Positions 45,255-55,539 of a DNA stretch of 64,000 nt are shown here, one piece after another. The translations under genes were made by a program, and so were the position numbers. The notes under the pieces are model-generated. The model searched no databases. It had not been told where the DNA came from and saw only the letters and a program-made list of their open reading frames with translations. Each line of letters opens with the position of its first letter. The first letter of the stretch is position 1. Source of the stretch: Phascolarctos cinereus (taxonomy: Eukaryota > Chordata > Mammalia > Diprotodontia > Phascolarctidae); the NCBI RefSeq assembly GCF_002099425.1, contig NW_018344058.1, positions 248,001 to 312,000 on the forward strand. Reading direction: 5' to 3'.

Positions 45255-45810
45255 TGTCTAGCATGTAATGCAGCAGGGAATAAAACCAAGAACTTAAATA
45301 ATTTAGAAAGAAGTTTATTAAGTTGTCAGGCCGAGAGGAGAGCAAAAAAAGGGTGCTCCCCTACCCAGGGTCTGTAAGTTATATATTATATAAGATTCAA
45401 ACAAAGGCGCAAGGAAACAATAGCTGATTGGCCAGCATGGGGGAAGTTTAGATAAGACAAACAGGTTCCTTAAGATGTATAGCAAGAGGAAACTCCTCAC
45501 ATTCCATCCATCAATCTTCAGATCTGATTGGGTTTCTAGACAATATAATCTACATCCTGAGTTTTGCATTAAATAAATCTGGTCTCTAGGAAACAGGTCT
45601 GGTTTCTCAGCCAGGCAAGGTTAGGTTCAAACCATGCCACTAAGTATTACCACACTCAACGGTGATGAGCCTCACTGTACTTAGCTAGGCTGGTCCTGGA
45701 AAAAAGTATTACCACCACCCTACTTAAAACCTTTCTAGCTTAGGAGCAGCTTCCAGAACATGAGCTCCAGTGATAAAGCCTTTTAAAACCTAGGATCAAT
45801 CCATGCCACA
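45255..45810 (-). mobile_element. Probable solo LTR of an endogenous retrovirus (fossil)
   Basis: On the minus strand the order is that of a retroviral LTR: a 5' end TGTGGCATGGATTG, a CCAAT box (GGCCAATCAGC), a TATA-like CTTATATAATATATAAC, then a polyadenylation signal AATAAACTTC about 80 bp further on, and a T-rich 3' part. No internal gag, pol or env was seen beside it, so it looks like a solo LTR. The lower boundary is uncertain and no flanking duplication could be confirmed. Moderately old. Confidence 0.72.
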
Positions 45811-46041
45811 AGGAGGAACTTGAGTGAGATATTATGGAGGATAAATATTTTTATAAGGTTAAAATACATGATCCTAGCTTTTGTGAATTGAGTCAAGCAT
45901 TTGAAACTAAACTTCAATTTTAAACAGAAATGTTACTTAATAGAAACGTTTCTGTTAAAGATATAAATTTATATGTTGTCTACAAAAAGCAACTTGTCTT
46001 GAAATATCATTTGTGTTTTAATATTTTTGCTCAAAAAACAG

Positions 46042-46203
46042 AGATTAAGGAAAATGGAATTGAAAAATTATCCCCAAAGGATGGTCATGTCATTGAAGAG
46101 ACACTTATTTCTTTATCGGATCATCAAGAAGAAGAAAATGATAGTCTAACTGTTGAAAATGATGAATTGGAATCATCTTTGGCCGACTCTTCTGTGGTTT
46201 CAG
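46042..46203 (+). CDS. IFIH1: IFIH1 (MDA5) coding exon 3: CARD-helicase linker
   Basis: This 162-nt exon is phase 1 to phase 1 (54 codons). The acceptor is ...AAAAAACAG|AG and the donor is TCAG|GTAACA. Joined to exon 2 it reads DNE-EIKENGIEKLSPKDG, then an acidic, serine-rich stretch ending LESSLADSSVVS. The last block matches the human MDA5 linker SSFADSSVVS. This is the flexible linker between the tandem CARDs and the DExD/H helicase; no fold is expected. It is the least conserved part of the protein, so the strong end-block and the matching splice phases carry the call. The frame stays open past the donor to a stop ending at 46265, with an AATAAA at 46358-46363, so intron retention or intronic polyadenylation could give a CARD-only product. 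The next exons (end of linker and helicase motif I, PTGSGKT) were not found in the window. Confidence 0.93.
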
Positions 46204-46377
46204 GTAACATAGCAGTATCTGATATTATGAACACTTCACAGGGTCTAATCTTACACAATGAGTAATAACCATCTTATTAGGTACAGAGGAAATCAAGAGT
46301 CAATCAAAAAAAAAGGCAAATCATTTTGGCATACATGCTTTTCTGAACATTTAAAAAAATAAAATCATACTTTAAAG

Positions 46378-46570
46378 CAGAGATAACCAGCAACACTTTG
46401 GAGTGGCTAGAACTAGATTAAAAAGTAATTGAGAAATATTTTAAAAACTAAATAAAAATACAGTAGAACATAGTGTTAATGTGTGGTGTTTTAAGTCAAT
46501 ATATGACCCGCAGGGTCTTTATGTGTAGTTTAGTGCCTCCCTTTCTTTCTATTTGAGTTTGACTCCACTG
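46378..46570 (+). mobile_element. hAT-type MITE with perfect 8-bp target duplication
   Basis: CTTTAAAG occurs exactly at 46370-46377 and 46571-46578. The ends are CAGAGATAACC and the inverted-type GTTTGACTCCACTG. The interior (CTAGATTAAAAAGTAATTGA, GTTTTAAGTCAATATATGAC) matches the copy at 19630-19853. An 8-bp duplication with CAG...CTG ends is the hAT signature. Confidence 0.93.
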
Positions 46571-46614
46571 CTTTAAAGGAATGAAACAAACTTTCTTTCC
46601 TTTGATTAATTTAC

Positions 46615-46656
46615 ATATACATATATATATGTGTATATATATATATATATATATCT
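46615..46656. repeat. (TA)n microsatellite
   Basis: TACATATATATATGTGTATATATATA-type array, stated here only in part. Confidence 0.93.
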
Positions 46657-47219
46657 TATTTAAGTTATTAAAACAAACTGGGGGCATTTGAAAAGATTTT
46701 AAAGCTATTGAACTTAAACCATTGCTGGTAATTTTAGGTGTAAAGACAAATAGCAATTATGAAGTTGCCTATAATTTGTGTGGTATTTTAAGATTTACAG
46801 TTCATTATTGATGAATAATTCATTTATTTGATGATTCAAATCAAATTAATTTTGCTTCATTTGAAATAACATTTTAAAAACTATTACAGCATCTTATATT
46901 ATACATGGTATCTTATACAAAATAATGTATTTTTTGGGGGGGGAGAACAGTTTTAGCAGATAATTGCATGTTTATGTTATATCATTTGTAATTGATTGAT
47001 AAAAAGCCATTAAAAACTATGTAAAGGTCAAGTTTTCATAACTAGAAAGAATAAGATTGGAATATTAGTTGTTATTAATTAGACCTAAAATTATAGTTGA
47101 CTTGATTGATTATAAATTATATGATATCTACATACCAATAGTGCAATGAGCTGAATTTGGACTTGACTGACTGACCAGACTCAAATGTGTCAATGTCAAC
47201 TTGGAGGAAGAAAAATGAC

Positions 47220-47340
47220 TCAGGAGTACCTTCATCTCATGCTCTTCAACATTGTTATTAATGATTTGAATGAAAGTATAGATAGTATGTAGTTATCCTT
47301 ATCAGATTTGCAGATGACACTAATCTGGAATACATAACAG
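47220..47340 (+). mobile_element. L3/CR1 LINE fragment, reverse-transcriptase part (left)
   Basis: The sequence encodes LFNIVINDLNESIDS and a decayed FADDT-type catalytic block (AGATTTGCAGATGACACTAA). It continues after the MAR1 at 47600-47700. Confidence 0.8.
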
Positions 47341-47342
47341 AG

Positions 47343-47600
47343 TCTGGGCAGCTAGGTGGCACAGTAGGTAGAGCCCTGGGCTTGGAATCAGGAAGACTCA
47401 ACTTTATGAGTTCAAATCCAGCCTCAGATATGTATTAGGTGTGTGACACTGGGCAAAGCACTTACCCCTGTTTGTCAGAGTTCCTCATCTCTAAAATGAC
47501 CTAGAGAAGGAAATGGTAAACTTTGCCAAGAAAACCCCATATATGGGGTCACAAAGAGCAGGATACCACTGAAGTGAAACAACAACAACAACAACAACAG
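47343..47600 (+). mobile_element. MAR1-type CORE-SINE inserted in the L3
   Basis: Head CTGGGCAGCTAGGTGGCACA, core TGTGTGACACTGGGCAAAGC, tail AAAACCCCATATATGGGGTC, ending in (AAC)7-like repeats. Confidence 0.94.
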
Positions 47601-47700
47601 GGCCTAGGATCCAAGGAGATCTATTCAGGCTAGAATGATAGCCTGAATTTAATAGGGATAAACAGGATCAGTAGAATAAAACGCCTTTGTTCCTCTACAA
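47600..47700 (+). mobile_element. L3/CR1 fragment, right part
   Basis: CAAGGAGATCTATTCAGGCT and TGAATTTAATAGGGATAAAC resume the L3 sequence interrupted by the MAR1 (RDLD-RLE... and KFN-GKC-type region). Confidence 0.7.
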
Positions 47701-47705
47701 GATAT

Positions 47706-48190
47706 TGTTGTTATTTGTCCTTCATTTTTCAAGACCTGACATTACAAGGTGACATCTTGACTCATGTCTGAATTGGATTAAGTGAGGCAGTGTTGACACT
47801 TTTTCTTCCTGAGTCATCAAAGTCCAGTGGCAAGAGGAAACTCAAGATGGCTGGCAGTGGCCCAGGATCCAGTGGATGACCTTGGCATCTTGGATGTCTG
47901 ACCAAGCTCTAAGGACTCCACATGCCTGCTTTAGCCTCCTTTACAGTTGTTGGAACAAATTGTTCTCATCCACCCATTCTGCCAGGGGAAGTCCTCATAT
48001 GTTTTGGGGTAGACATCCCCCTAACTCAGACGGGTTTGAGTAGTTTAGCCTTTCTGTCAAGACTGTTGTGGCTGCTGTACATGCTGTAGCTTCCTGGAGC
48101 CACGGGTGGGACCTGGTTGATAGATGGATACCAAAGATAGATGAGCAACCCTGAAAAGGCCTTGGCAAGCCTCACACCAGGGGTACTAAT
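47706..48190 (-). mobile_element. Second long copy of the RTE-tailed 0.5-kb repeat
   Basis: It aligns along its length with 16137-16670: TGTCTGAATTGGATTAA, TCATCAAAGTCCAGTGGCAA, GACCTTGGCATCTTGGATGT, GTGGCTGCTGTACATGCTGT and GATAGATGGATACCAAAGAT all have counterparts. Confidence 0.85.
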
Positions 48191-48280
48191 CTTCCCTAAA
48201 CACCCCATACACCCTCCCCTGCACAAGTACAGGGTCGGGAAGGTGTGGCTGGGTAACATCTCTTAAAAAATTCCGGGGGG

Positions 48281-51205
48281 AGGCGGAGCCAAGATGGCAG
48301 AGTGAAAGCAGTGACTTGCTTGAGCTCTCCTCCAAACCCCTCCAAATACTCATAAAAAATGGCTCTAAACAAATTCTGAAGCAGCAGAACCCACAAAAAG
48401 ACAGAGTGAAACAAAAATTTCCAGTCCAAGACAACCTGGATGATTGATCAAAAAGGTGTATGGCGCTGGGCTGGGAGCGCAGCTCAGTGCGGCGTGGGTG
48501 TGGAGGCCGCCTCGAGCCTGGAGCAGGCCTCAGAGGACTGAATCTCGGGCAGCTGTGGAGGTTTCCAGACTCCTCAATCCACCAATGCCAAAGACAACTT
48601 AGAAGGTCAGTGGGAAAAGTCTGTTTCTGTCGGTGCTGAGAAAGGAAGGCGGGGTGTCAGCTCCATTCCCCAAGAGTGTGGCGCTGGGGGCGCAGCTGCT
48701 TCCCGAGCTTCTGGCCCACAGACTGAGGGGGAATCCAGTGGCTGATCAGAGAGGGATTGCAGGGATCTCTTTGCCAGTGCTGAGGCAGGAATCTCTTGCT
48801 TTGCCTGTGTGTGGATCTGGGTCACAGTTCTGGGCGGTGGTGCTGGGGTGAGGAGGAGCGCTGGCTGGTGGAGCTTGTAGTGCTGTGGAGAGGACCCTCC
48901 TCACAGTTACAGGACAGAAAGGAGTACTTGTGGTCACAGGCCAGGAAAGGAGTAAACACCTCGCCCCTTATCATACCACCTTGGAAGAACTGAAAATTTA
49001 CAGGTCCCTACAAGTATCTCTGAAAACAGCTGTACAAACCCCCCGAAGCTTGGAACAGTACATTCTCCACATTGGAAGCAGACTCTTACCTTAACAAAGA
49101 GTTTAAAACTCAAGTAATTGGCTGGGATCATGAGCAAGCAGCGCAAAAAGAGTCAGACTATATTATCTTACTTTGGTGAAAAGAAGATCAAAATATACAA
49201 CCAGAAGAAGACAACAAAGTCAAAGCTCCTACATCCAAAGCCTCCAAGAAAAATATGAATCAGTCCCAGGCCTTGGAAGAGCTCAAAAGGGATTTTGAGA
49301 AGCAAGTAAGGAAGTAGAGGAAAAACTGGGAAGAGAAATGAGAGTGATGCAAGAAAATCATGAAAAACAAGGCAACAGCTTGCTAAAGGAGACCCCAAAA
49401 AATACTGAAGAAAATAACACCTTAAAAAATAGCCTAACCCAAATGGCAAAAGAGGTCCAAAAAGCCAATGAGGAGAAAAATGCCCTAAAAAGAAAAATTG
49501 GCCAAATGGAAAAGGAAGTCCAAAAGATTACTGAAGAAAATACTTCCTTAAAAAAATAGAGCAATTGGAAGATAGTGACTTTATGAGAAATCAGACACTG
49601 TAAACAAATCCAAAAGAATGAAAAATTAGAAAACAATGTGAAATATCTCATTGGAAAAACAACTGACCTGGAAAATAGATCCAGGAGAGAGAATTTAAAA
49701 ATTATTGGACTATCTGAAAGCCATGATCAAAAAAAGAGCCTAGACATCATCTTTCAAGAAATTATCAAGGAAAACTGCCCTGATATATTAGAACCAGAGG
49801 GCAAAATAGAAATTGAAAGAATCCACAGATCTCCTCCTGAAAGAGATCCCCAAAGGAAAACTCCTAGGAATATTAGCCAAATTCCAGAGTTCCCAGGTCA
49901 AGGAGAAAATATTACAAGCTGCCAGAAGGAAACAATTCAAGTACTGTGGAAACACAATCAGGATAACACAAGATTTAGCAGCTTCTACATTAAAGGACCG
50001 CAGGGCATGGAATATAATATTCCGGAGGGCAAAGGAGATAGGATTACAACCAAGAATCACCTACCCAGCAAAACTGAGTATAATCCTTCAGGGGAAAAAA
50101 TGGTCATTCAGTGAAATAGAGGACTTTCAAGCATTCTTGATGAAAAGACCAGAGCTGAATAGAAAATTTGACTTTCAAATACAGGACTCAGTGGAACATG
50201 AAGAGGTAAACAGGAAAGAGAAATCATAAGAGACTTATTAAGATTGAACTGCTTACATTCCTGCATGGAAAGATGATATTTATAACTCATGAGACCTTTG
50301 TCAGTATTAGGGTAGTTGGAGGAAAAAAATTATATGTATGTATATGTAGATAGATAGATAGAGGGCACAGGGTGAGTTGAAGATTAAGGGTCATATCTGG
50401 AGAATAAAATTAAGGGATGAGAGAGGATGATACTAGAGAAGAAGAAAGGGAGAGGTAGAATGGGGTAAATTATCTCACAAAAAAAACAGAAAAGAAAAGT
50501 CTCTTACAGTGGAGGGGAAACGGGGGAAGGTGAGAGGGAATGAGTGAATCTTATTCTCATAGGATTTGGCTTAAGGAGGGAATAACATACACATTCAATT
50601 GGGTATGGAAATCTGTCTTACCCTACAGGAAAATAGGGGGAGAAGGGGACAAGAGAGCAGGGGGATGATAGAGAGGAGGGCAGATTGGGAAAGGGGTAAT
50701 CAGAAGTAAATACTTCTGAGGAGGGACAGGGTCAAAAGAAAGAATAGAATAAATGGGAGGGCAGGATAGGATTAAGGGAAATAGAGTTAGTTTTTCACAA
50801 CATGTCTACTATGGAAGTGTTTTGCATAACTGCACATGTACAACCTATATTGAGTTGCTTGCCTTTTCAATGAGGGTGGGTGGGGAGGGAGGAAGAGAGA
50901 AAATTTGAAACCTAAAGTTTTAAAAACATATGTTTTAAAAAAATGTTTTCACATGCTACTGGGAAATAAGAAATACAGGAAATGGGGTACAGAAGTCTGT
51001 CCTGCCCTACAGGAAAATAGAAGGGGAAGGGGATAAGAGAAGGGAGTGGGGAGAGATAGAAGAGAAGGCAGACTAGGGGAAAGGATATTCAGAATGCATG
51101 ACATCTTGGGATGGGGGAAGGGGGAGATGGGGTGAAAATTTGGAACTCAAAAACTTGTGGAAGTGAATGTTGAAAACTAAAAATAAACAAATTTATATTA
51201 AGAAA
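48281..51205 (+). mobile_element. HAL1 (half-L1): 5' UTR, ORF1 and 3' UTR, no ORF2
   Basis: It begins with GGAGCCAAGATGGCAGAG, the same start as the L1 at 4640. A 5' UTR of about 970 bp follows. ORF1 spans about 49254-50228: coiled-coil heptads (KIGQMEKEVQKITEEN), then the C-terminal domain (AARRKQFKYCGNTIRITQDL, LQPRITYPAKLSIILQGKKW), ending EEVNRKEKS and a stop. Several stops and a frame change lie in the N-terminal half; the last 138 codons are open. Where ORF2 should begin there is instead about 980 bp of G/A-rich 3' UTR ending in an A-run near 51205. Endonuclease and reverse transcriptase are absent without a visible scar, which is the HAL1 structure rather than a random deletion. Confidence 0.9.
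50605..51095 (+). repeat. Direct duplication inside the HAL1 3' UTR
   Basis: About 105 bp at 50605-50710 recurs diverged at 50980-51095. Both contain TCTGTC-T-CCCTACAGGAA, AATAG, GGGAGAAGG-type purines and AGGCAGA-T-GGG. Confidence 0.75.
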
Positions 51206-51329
51206 AAAATCGGGTGGGGGGAGGTAGTTAAAAATAAGTCACAAGTGTGTCATGGCAGCCAAAATTGCTAGTGCAAGGCTATATTTAGGCTTATCATTAT
51301 ACTGGTCTATATTAAGAAGGCAGGAAGGA

Positions 51330-51870
51330 AACCAGCAAAGTGCCTTCTCTGTGCCAGGCTTTACAAATATTATTTCATTTGCTTCTTACAACAACCCTGC
51401 ATGGTAGGTGCTATTATTATCCCCATTTTGCAGCTCAGCTCTGGTCATTTCCTCTGGCTGTTCCCTATGCCTGGAATGTTCTCCCTCCTGCTCTCTGACT
51501 ATTGACTTCCCTGGCTTCCTTTGAGTCCCAACTAAAATCCCACCTTCTGCAGGAAGTCTTCCCTAATTCTAGTGCTTTCCTTCTTTTAATTGTTTCCTAT
51601 TTATCCAGGATGTAGCTTGTTTTGTATAGTTTGCATGTTGTCTCCCCCATTAGATTATAAGCTCCTTGAAGCAGGAACTGTTTGTCTTTTGCCTCTTTTT
51701 GTACCCCCAGTGCTTAGCACATAGGAGGTGCTTAATAAGTGTTTATTGAAATGAAAACAGAGGTTAAGTGACTTGTCCAAGGTCACACAACTAATAATTA
51801 TCTGACACTGGATTTGAGTTCAAGTCTTCTTGATTCCAAGCTCATTGCTTTATCCTCTGTACCTCCTACC
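51330..51870 (-). mobile_element. MIR-like CORE-SINE split by an L2 3' end
   Basis: The left part (51330-51432) ends CCCCATTTTGCAGCTCAG; the right part (51763-51870) resumes ACAGAGGTTAAGTGACTTGT, CCAAGGTCACACAACTAATA. Together they give one complete antisense MIR. Confidence 0.85.
51433..51762 (+). mobile_element. L2 3' end inserted in a MIR
   Basis: TTCCTCTGGCTGTTCCCTAT, GCCTGGAATGTTCTCCCTCC, GCAGGAAGTCTTCCCTAATT, TAAGCTCCTTGAAGCAGGAA, and the end TGCTTAATAAGTGTTTATTG. Confidence 0.92.
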
Positions 51871-51894
51871 TGCACCATCCAGTATCCAGAATAA

Positions 51895-52260
51895 TGGTGG
51901 TTAGCATCCCTACGGTACATATTCTGCCATGGTCAGATCACATGCCGAGTATTTTGTTCAGTTTTAGGAGTGATATTTTAGAAAGGACATTGACAATACA
52001 GACTGTATTCCAGGGAAGGCAGTTGTGGTGATGAAATGACTGGAGATCATGTCACCTGAGTAGTGCTTTAAAGGAACAATTGAATGAGTAACAGAGGAAG
52101 GCAAAGCCTGTAGGGAAAGATGGCACCTATCTACAGGTATTTAAAGGGCTATCATAAAAGCCCTTTTAAGATGAAAGGAGGATAAATCTTGTTCTCTTTG
52201 GCAGAGAGTAGAAGTTGCAGAAAAGTAGATTTTTACTTTATTTAAAGGGGAAAATATTCT
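51895..52260 (+). mobile_element. L3/CR1 3' fragment
   Basis: GTTCAGTTTTAGGAGTGATA, TTTAGAAAGGACATTGACAA, CTACAGGTATTTAAAGGGCT and TTGTTCTCTTTGGCAGAGAG match the L3/CR1 C-terminal region. It is probably the continuation of the L3 at 47220-47700, pushed apart by later insertions. Confidence 0.8.
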
Positions 52261-52314
52261 TTGTATGACTTATATCTGTTTTTTTAAAAATGGAATGTAT
52301 CTCAGGAGATAATA

Positions 52315-52540
52315 GCTGACACTTGCATATACCATTTTAAGATTTGCAAAGTACTTTACATTTGTTTTCTCATTTGAGTCACAAATAACCCTGTGAGATA
52401 AATACTGTAAATATCTCCATTTTACAGATCAGAAAACTGAGCTTGAAAGAGGTCAGTAAGTCAGCTAGCATTTATTAAGTGCTTATTATGTGCCAGACTT
52501 GCCCGTGATCACTAAATTAGTACCATTTTGGGTCTAGAAT
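52315..52540 (-). mobile_element. MIR-like SINE interrupted by a short L2 tail
   Basis: AAGATTTGCAAAGTACTTTA and CATTTTACAGATCAGAAAAC are MIR antisense. TAGCATTTATTAAGTGCTTA, TTATGTGCCAGA (about 52465-52500) is an L2-type tail in reverse, after which ACTTGCCCGTGATCACTAA resumes the MIR. Confidence 0.8.
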
Positions 52541-52544
52541 AATT

Positions 52545-53595
52545 TCTTAAAATGTAAAAGAAAATCGATCAAATACTTCCCTCCTCCCAACCCTACTTGA
52601 TTTACTATATTTAACAATACAGTCTCTTTAAGGAAATAAATTGCCCAAGAACAAATATTCCAGATCTAGAGGTTTATTGAAGGGTATTATTATTAGCTTG
52701 CCAAAGCCTTGAGAGGGCTGATTTAGAGGATGCTGCATATTGGACCTCCACTGTGCATCCTGTGGCATCAGATCAGCTCCTATGCATGCATTAGCACTGG
52801 TTACTCAACTTACCCTTGTTCACACAATCATCTGCATCTCTGATGTGTACTAAGAATGTTCCTTCAGTTTTCCTTGCTTCTCAGTAGCTCTAGGGTAGTA
52901 TTTGGTAGCTAAGCAAGGTTTTAGAAATAGACTTTGAGATCATTAAGCACTGAAATTGGTTGAGTAGTTGAGGGAGGGAAAAGGAAGGGAGGATGCAGTC
53001 TGACTAGACCCATGCTTGACTATAGATTTATTAGGTCCTGTCCCATGACCTTGGTTGGACTCTGTGAAATATTTATCTACAAATTTCTCAGAGCCCAGAG
53101 GCTAGCCCTGCTATGGAGACAATTATAATTCAATGGAGAAAGGACTTTAAGGCTCAGGAATGACATTTTAGCAAAATGTGTATAGCTGCCATTTATTTTT
53201 CTCATGGTCTAAATTTCTGACTTAACTCTGGTTTCTTCCAAGTCTGTCTCAGTATACTATAGATATTTTATACAAGTTAATATTTATCCATTCTAGGCTT
53301 TTGTTCTTTACTTCATATATAGGTGTGTTTTGCATGTATGAGATGTATCATCGGGTCTCGTCTGGGGGCTAGCATAAGCCTTGTAATAGTCACATAATTA
53401 CTGTGTCAAAGATAGAATTCTAGTTCAGGTTTTCTTGACAATGCATCCGGCATTTTATCCTCTCCATCTGGTAGTAGTGTCTCCTTTACTGAAGGTCTTA
53501 AATCAAACACTGGATGCCCATTTGTTGGTGATATTGTAGAAGTTATTTTTGTCCAGGTATGAACTAAACTAGATAAGCTTTGAGATCTCTGGGAT
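52545..53595. other. Unassigned intronic sequence
   Basis: No gene, exon or confident repeat was recognised. Confidence 0.5.
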
Positions 53596-53600
53596 TTATC

Positions 53601-53800
53601 TTGTTGTGTTGTTGTTTGTCCTTTGTTCTCAAAGTAGACCATGACATCAGGAAGGTGATGCCATGACTTGCAAGTGAATTGGATTTAAGTGAGGCAGGAC
53701 TGTGCAAAGTCACCAGCCTCACTTTCTCCACCAGAGCCATATGGGTCCAGTGGTGAGGTATAGATCAGGATGACTGGAGATGGTCCCCATGATTTATTTA
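53601..53800 (-). mobile_element. Partial copy of the RTE-tailed repeat, second subfamily
   Basis: GTTGTTTGTCCTTTGTTCTC, GTGAATTGGATTTAAGTGAG and CACCAGCCTCACTTTCTCCA. The 3' portion aligns with 16137-16670, the rest only loosely. Confidence 0.8.
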
Positions 53801-53804
53801 GCCT

Positions 53805-54460
53805 TTTTATGGTTAGGGAGGAGGAATTACCTTTGTTCCTTTAACTTTTGCATAACCAGTTGTTTTTATAAGATGCACCCCTAAATTAACAAGAAGTAAT
53901 AACAAATGGAAAGAAAACAATATTTTTCTTTAACTTTAGGCCATTCTGGACATTATAATTTTCAAAGGCTAGACTAAACACTAGTGAAGGGAACTGGGAT
54001 TTGTATCTTTGTATCAACATGTTATTTAAGCACAAGGGCAGAATTGTATAGTCTTTATACCTCAACAAAGTCCTTCATATTCCTCCCTGTAAATACGGGT
54101 GAGACATATTGAAAAACCAGAGGTTTTACATCCAGAGATATGGAGTTGTGTGAGTTTTGAGTTTGTCAGTTTTTTGAACCAACTCATTAAAACTTCTGAA
54201 AGTCAAAATCAGAGCACTAGATATGACAGACTTAGGGAACATTGTTTCCTGAGGTCCCAATTATGGTTCATGGTCTGGTGCAAAGGATCGCTCAGGGCCA
54301 GAGAGCATAAATAATGAATATCTTTGATAAAAATATACACAAATGCCCCTAGGTAAAAGCTGTTCCCAAGGCAGTTTGTTAAAGTAAAAGAAAGGAAACA
54401 CCATTGTTAAGGGAATTGAAAACTATTGGCTGGGAGGTTTCCTGGGGTGTCAAGGCAGTA
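53805..54460. other. Unassigned intronic sequence
   Basis: No recognised feature. Confidence 0.5.
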
Positions 54461-54470
54461 TATTGTGTGT

Positions 54471-54512
<42 letters not shown>

Positions 54513-54522
54513 GTGTGTGAAT
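54461..54522. repeat. (GT)n microsatellite
   Basis: About 28 GT units with single ATG and GC interruptions. Confidence 0.95.
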
Positions 54523-54524
54523 GT

Positions 54525-55295
54525 TAACTCATATCTGCCCAGTACTACCAATATCCTGGCCCACAATACTCTACCCTTTTACTCCTAGCCACCAATAATA
54601 TAGGTGGCCAGGGTCACAAACCTCAGCTTTTAGGCACAGGAACCCACCCCCTCATCTTGGTCTACATATTCATTCTGCTCCACATGCCCCTCTCCTGTTT
54701 CCAAGACTGCAAATGGCCAGGTGGGCTTCTACCAGCTGCTGTGGGCAGGCCCTAGCCAGCTAAGTGGACCAGCAGTAAGGGCTGGATTCATTTTGCAGTT
54801 TCGATGGTGTCCCCTCAGCATTGCTATAAAAATGAAGAATGTGCTGGGCTGTGAAGCTGATGGTCCTTATCTTAGCCACCTTTGCTATAGGCAGCCTGAT
54901 CAGAGGACACCAGGACATTGGTGGAACTGGGCAGGTGTGAGATAACCTCAAACACTCCCACAACATCAGCTGGGACAGTTGTGAGTAGAGAAGCAGGCCT
55001 GGAGTAGTTTGAGTTTGGCCCCATTGTATTATTTATGACCTAGCTTTGGGCCCTTCAGGCAAGAAAGAAGTGATTTCTAGGATTTCAGTGGGGTGGGCGT
55101 AAGACCTCGGAGAATCCCCTTGTCAATTACCTTAAATTTCCTTTCAGGGTCCTTTGACTTACCCTTATTTTCATGAACTGCTTTGGGAACTTCTTTTACC
55201 TGGGAGTATTTGTATAATTGTTTTTCTAATTAAAGTATTTATTATTTGAACCATCAGATTTAATAACAACAACAATAATAACAAAAACAAAAAGA
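54525..55295. other. Unassigned intronic sequence
   Basis: GC content is higher than in the flanks, but no exon or family was recognised. The two opposed 68-74 codon frames at 54721-54966 have no family resemblance. Confidence 0.5.
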
Positions 55296-55299
55296 GTAG

Positions 55300-55410
55300 A
55301 GTCTTTTTATAGGGTTTTAAGGTTTGCAAAGGACTTTATATGTGATGTCTCATTTGATTCTCACAACAATATTTTGACAGAAACTGTTATTATTCCCATT
55401 TTATAGATCC
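55300..55410 (-). mobile_element. Truncated MIR-like SINE
   Basis: TTAAGGTTTGCAAAGGACTT, ATTTGATTCTCACAACAATA and TTATTCCCATTTTATAGATC; the head side is missing. Confidence 0.8.
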
Positions 55411-55539
55411 TCCTAGTACTAGATGTTGAACCATGACCAGGATGCATGGATAGAGCTTGCTGATAGTTATATTTACAAATAAGTATATAGTTAGATGAAT
55501 AATTAGATATAGTTTATAAAGATAGAGGGAATAAGGAAA

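Larger units (their letters stand above)
34443..46041 (+). other. IFIH1: IFIH1 intron 2
   Basis: An intron of about 11.6 kb in phase 1. It holds two probable antisense solo LTRs, several RTE fragments in both orientations, L1 and L2 pieces, and long TA/CA microsatellites. No coding exon other than those flanking it was recognised. Confidence 0.92.

Noticed and set aside
54721-54966. Overlapping opposed frames in a GC-richer patch
   Set aside because: No splice sites, family resemblance or codon pattern to support an exon.
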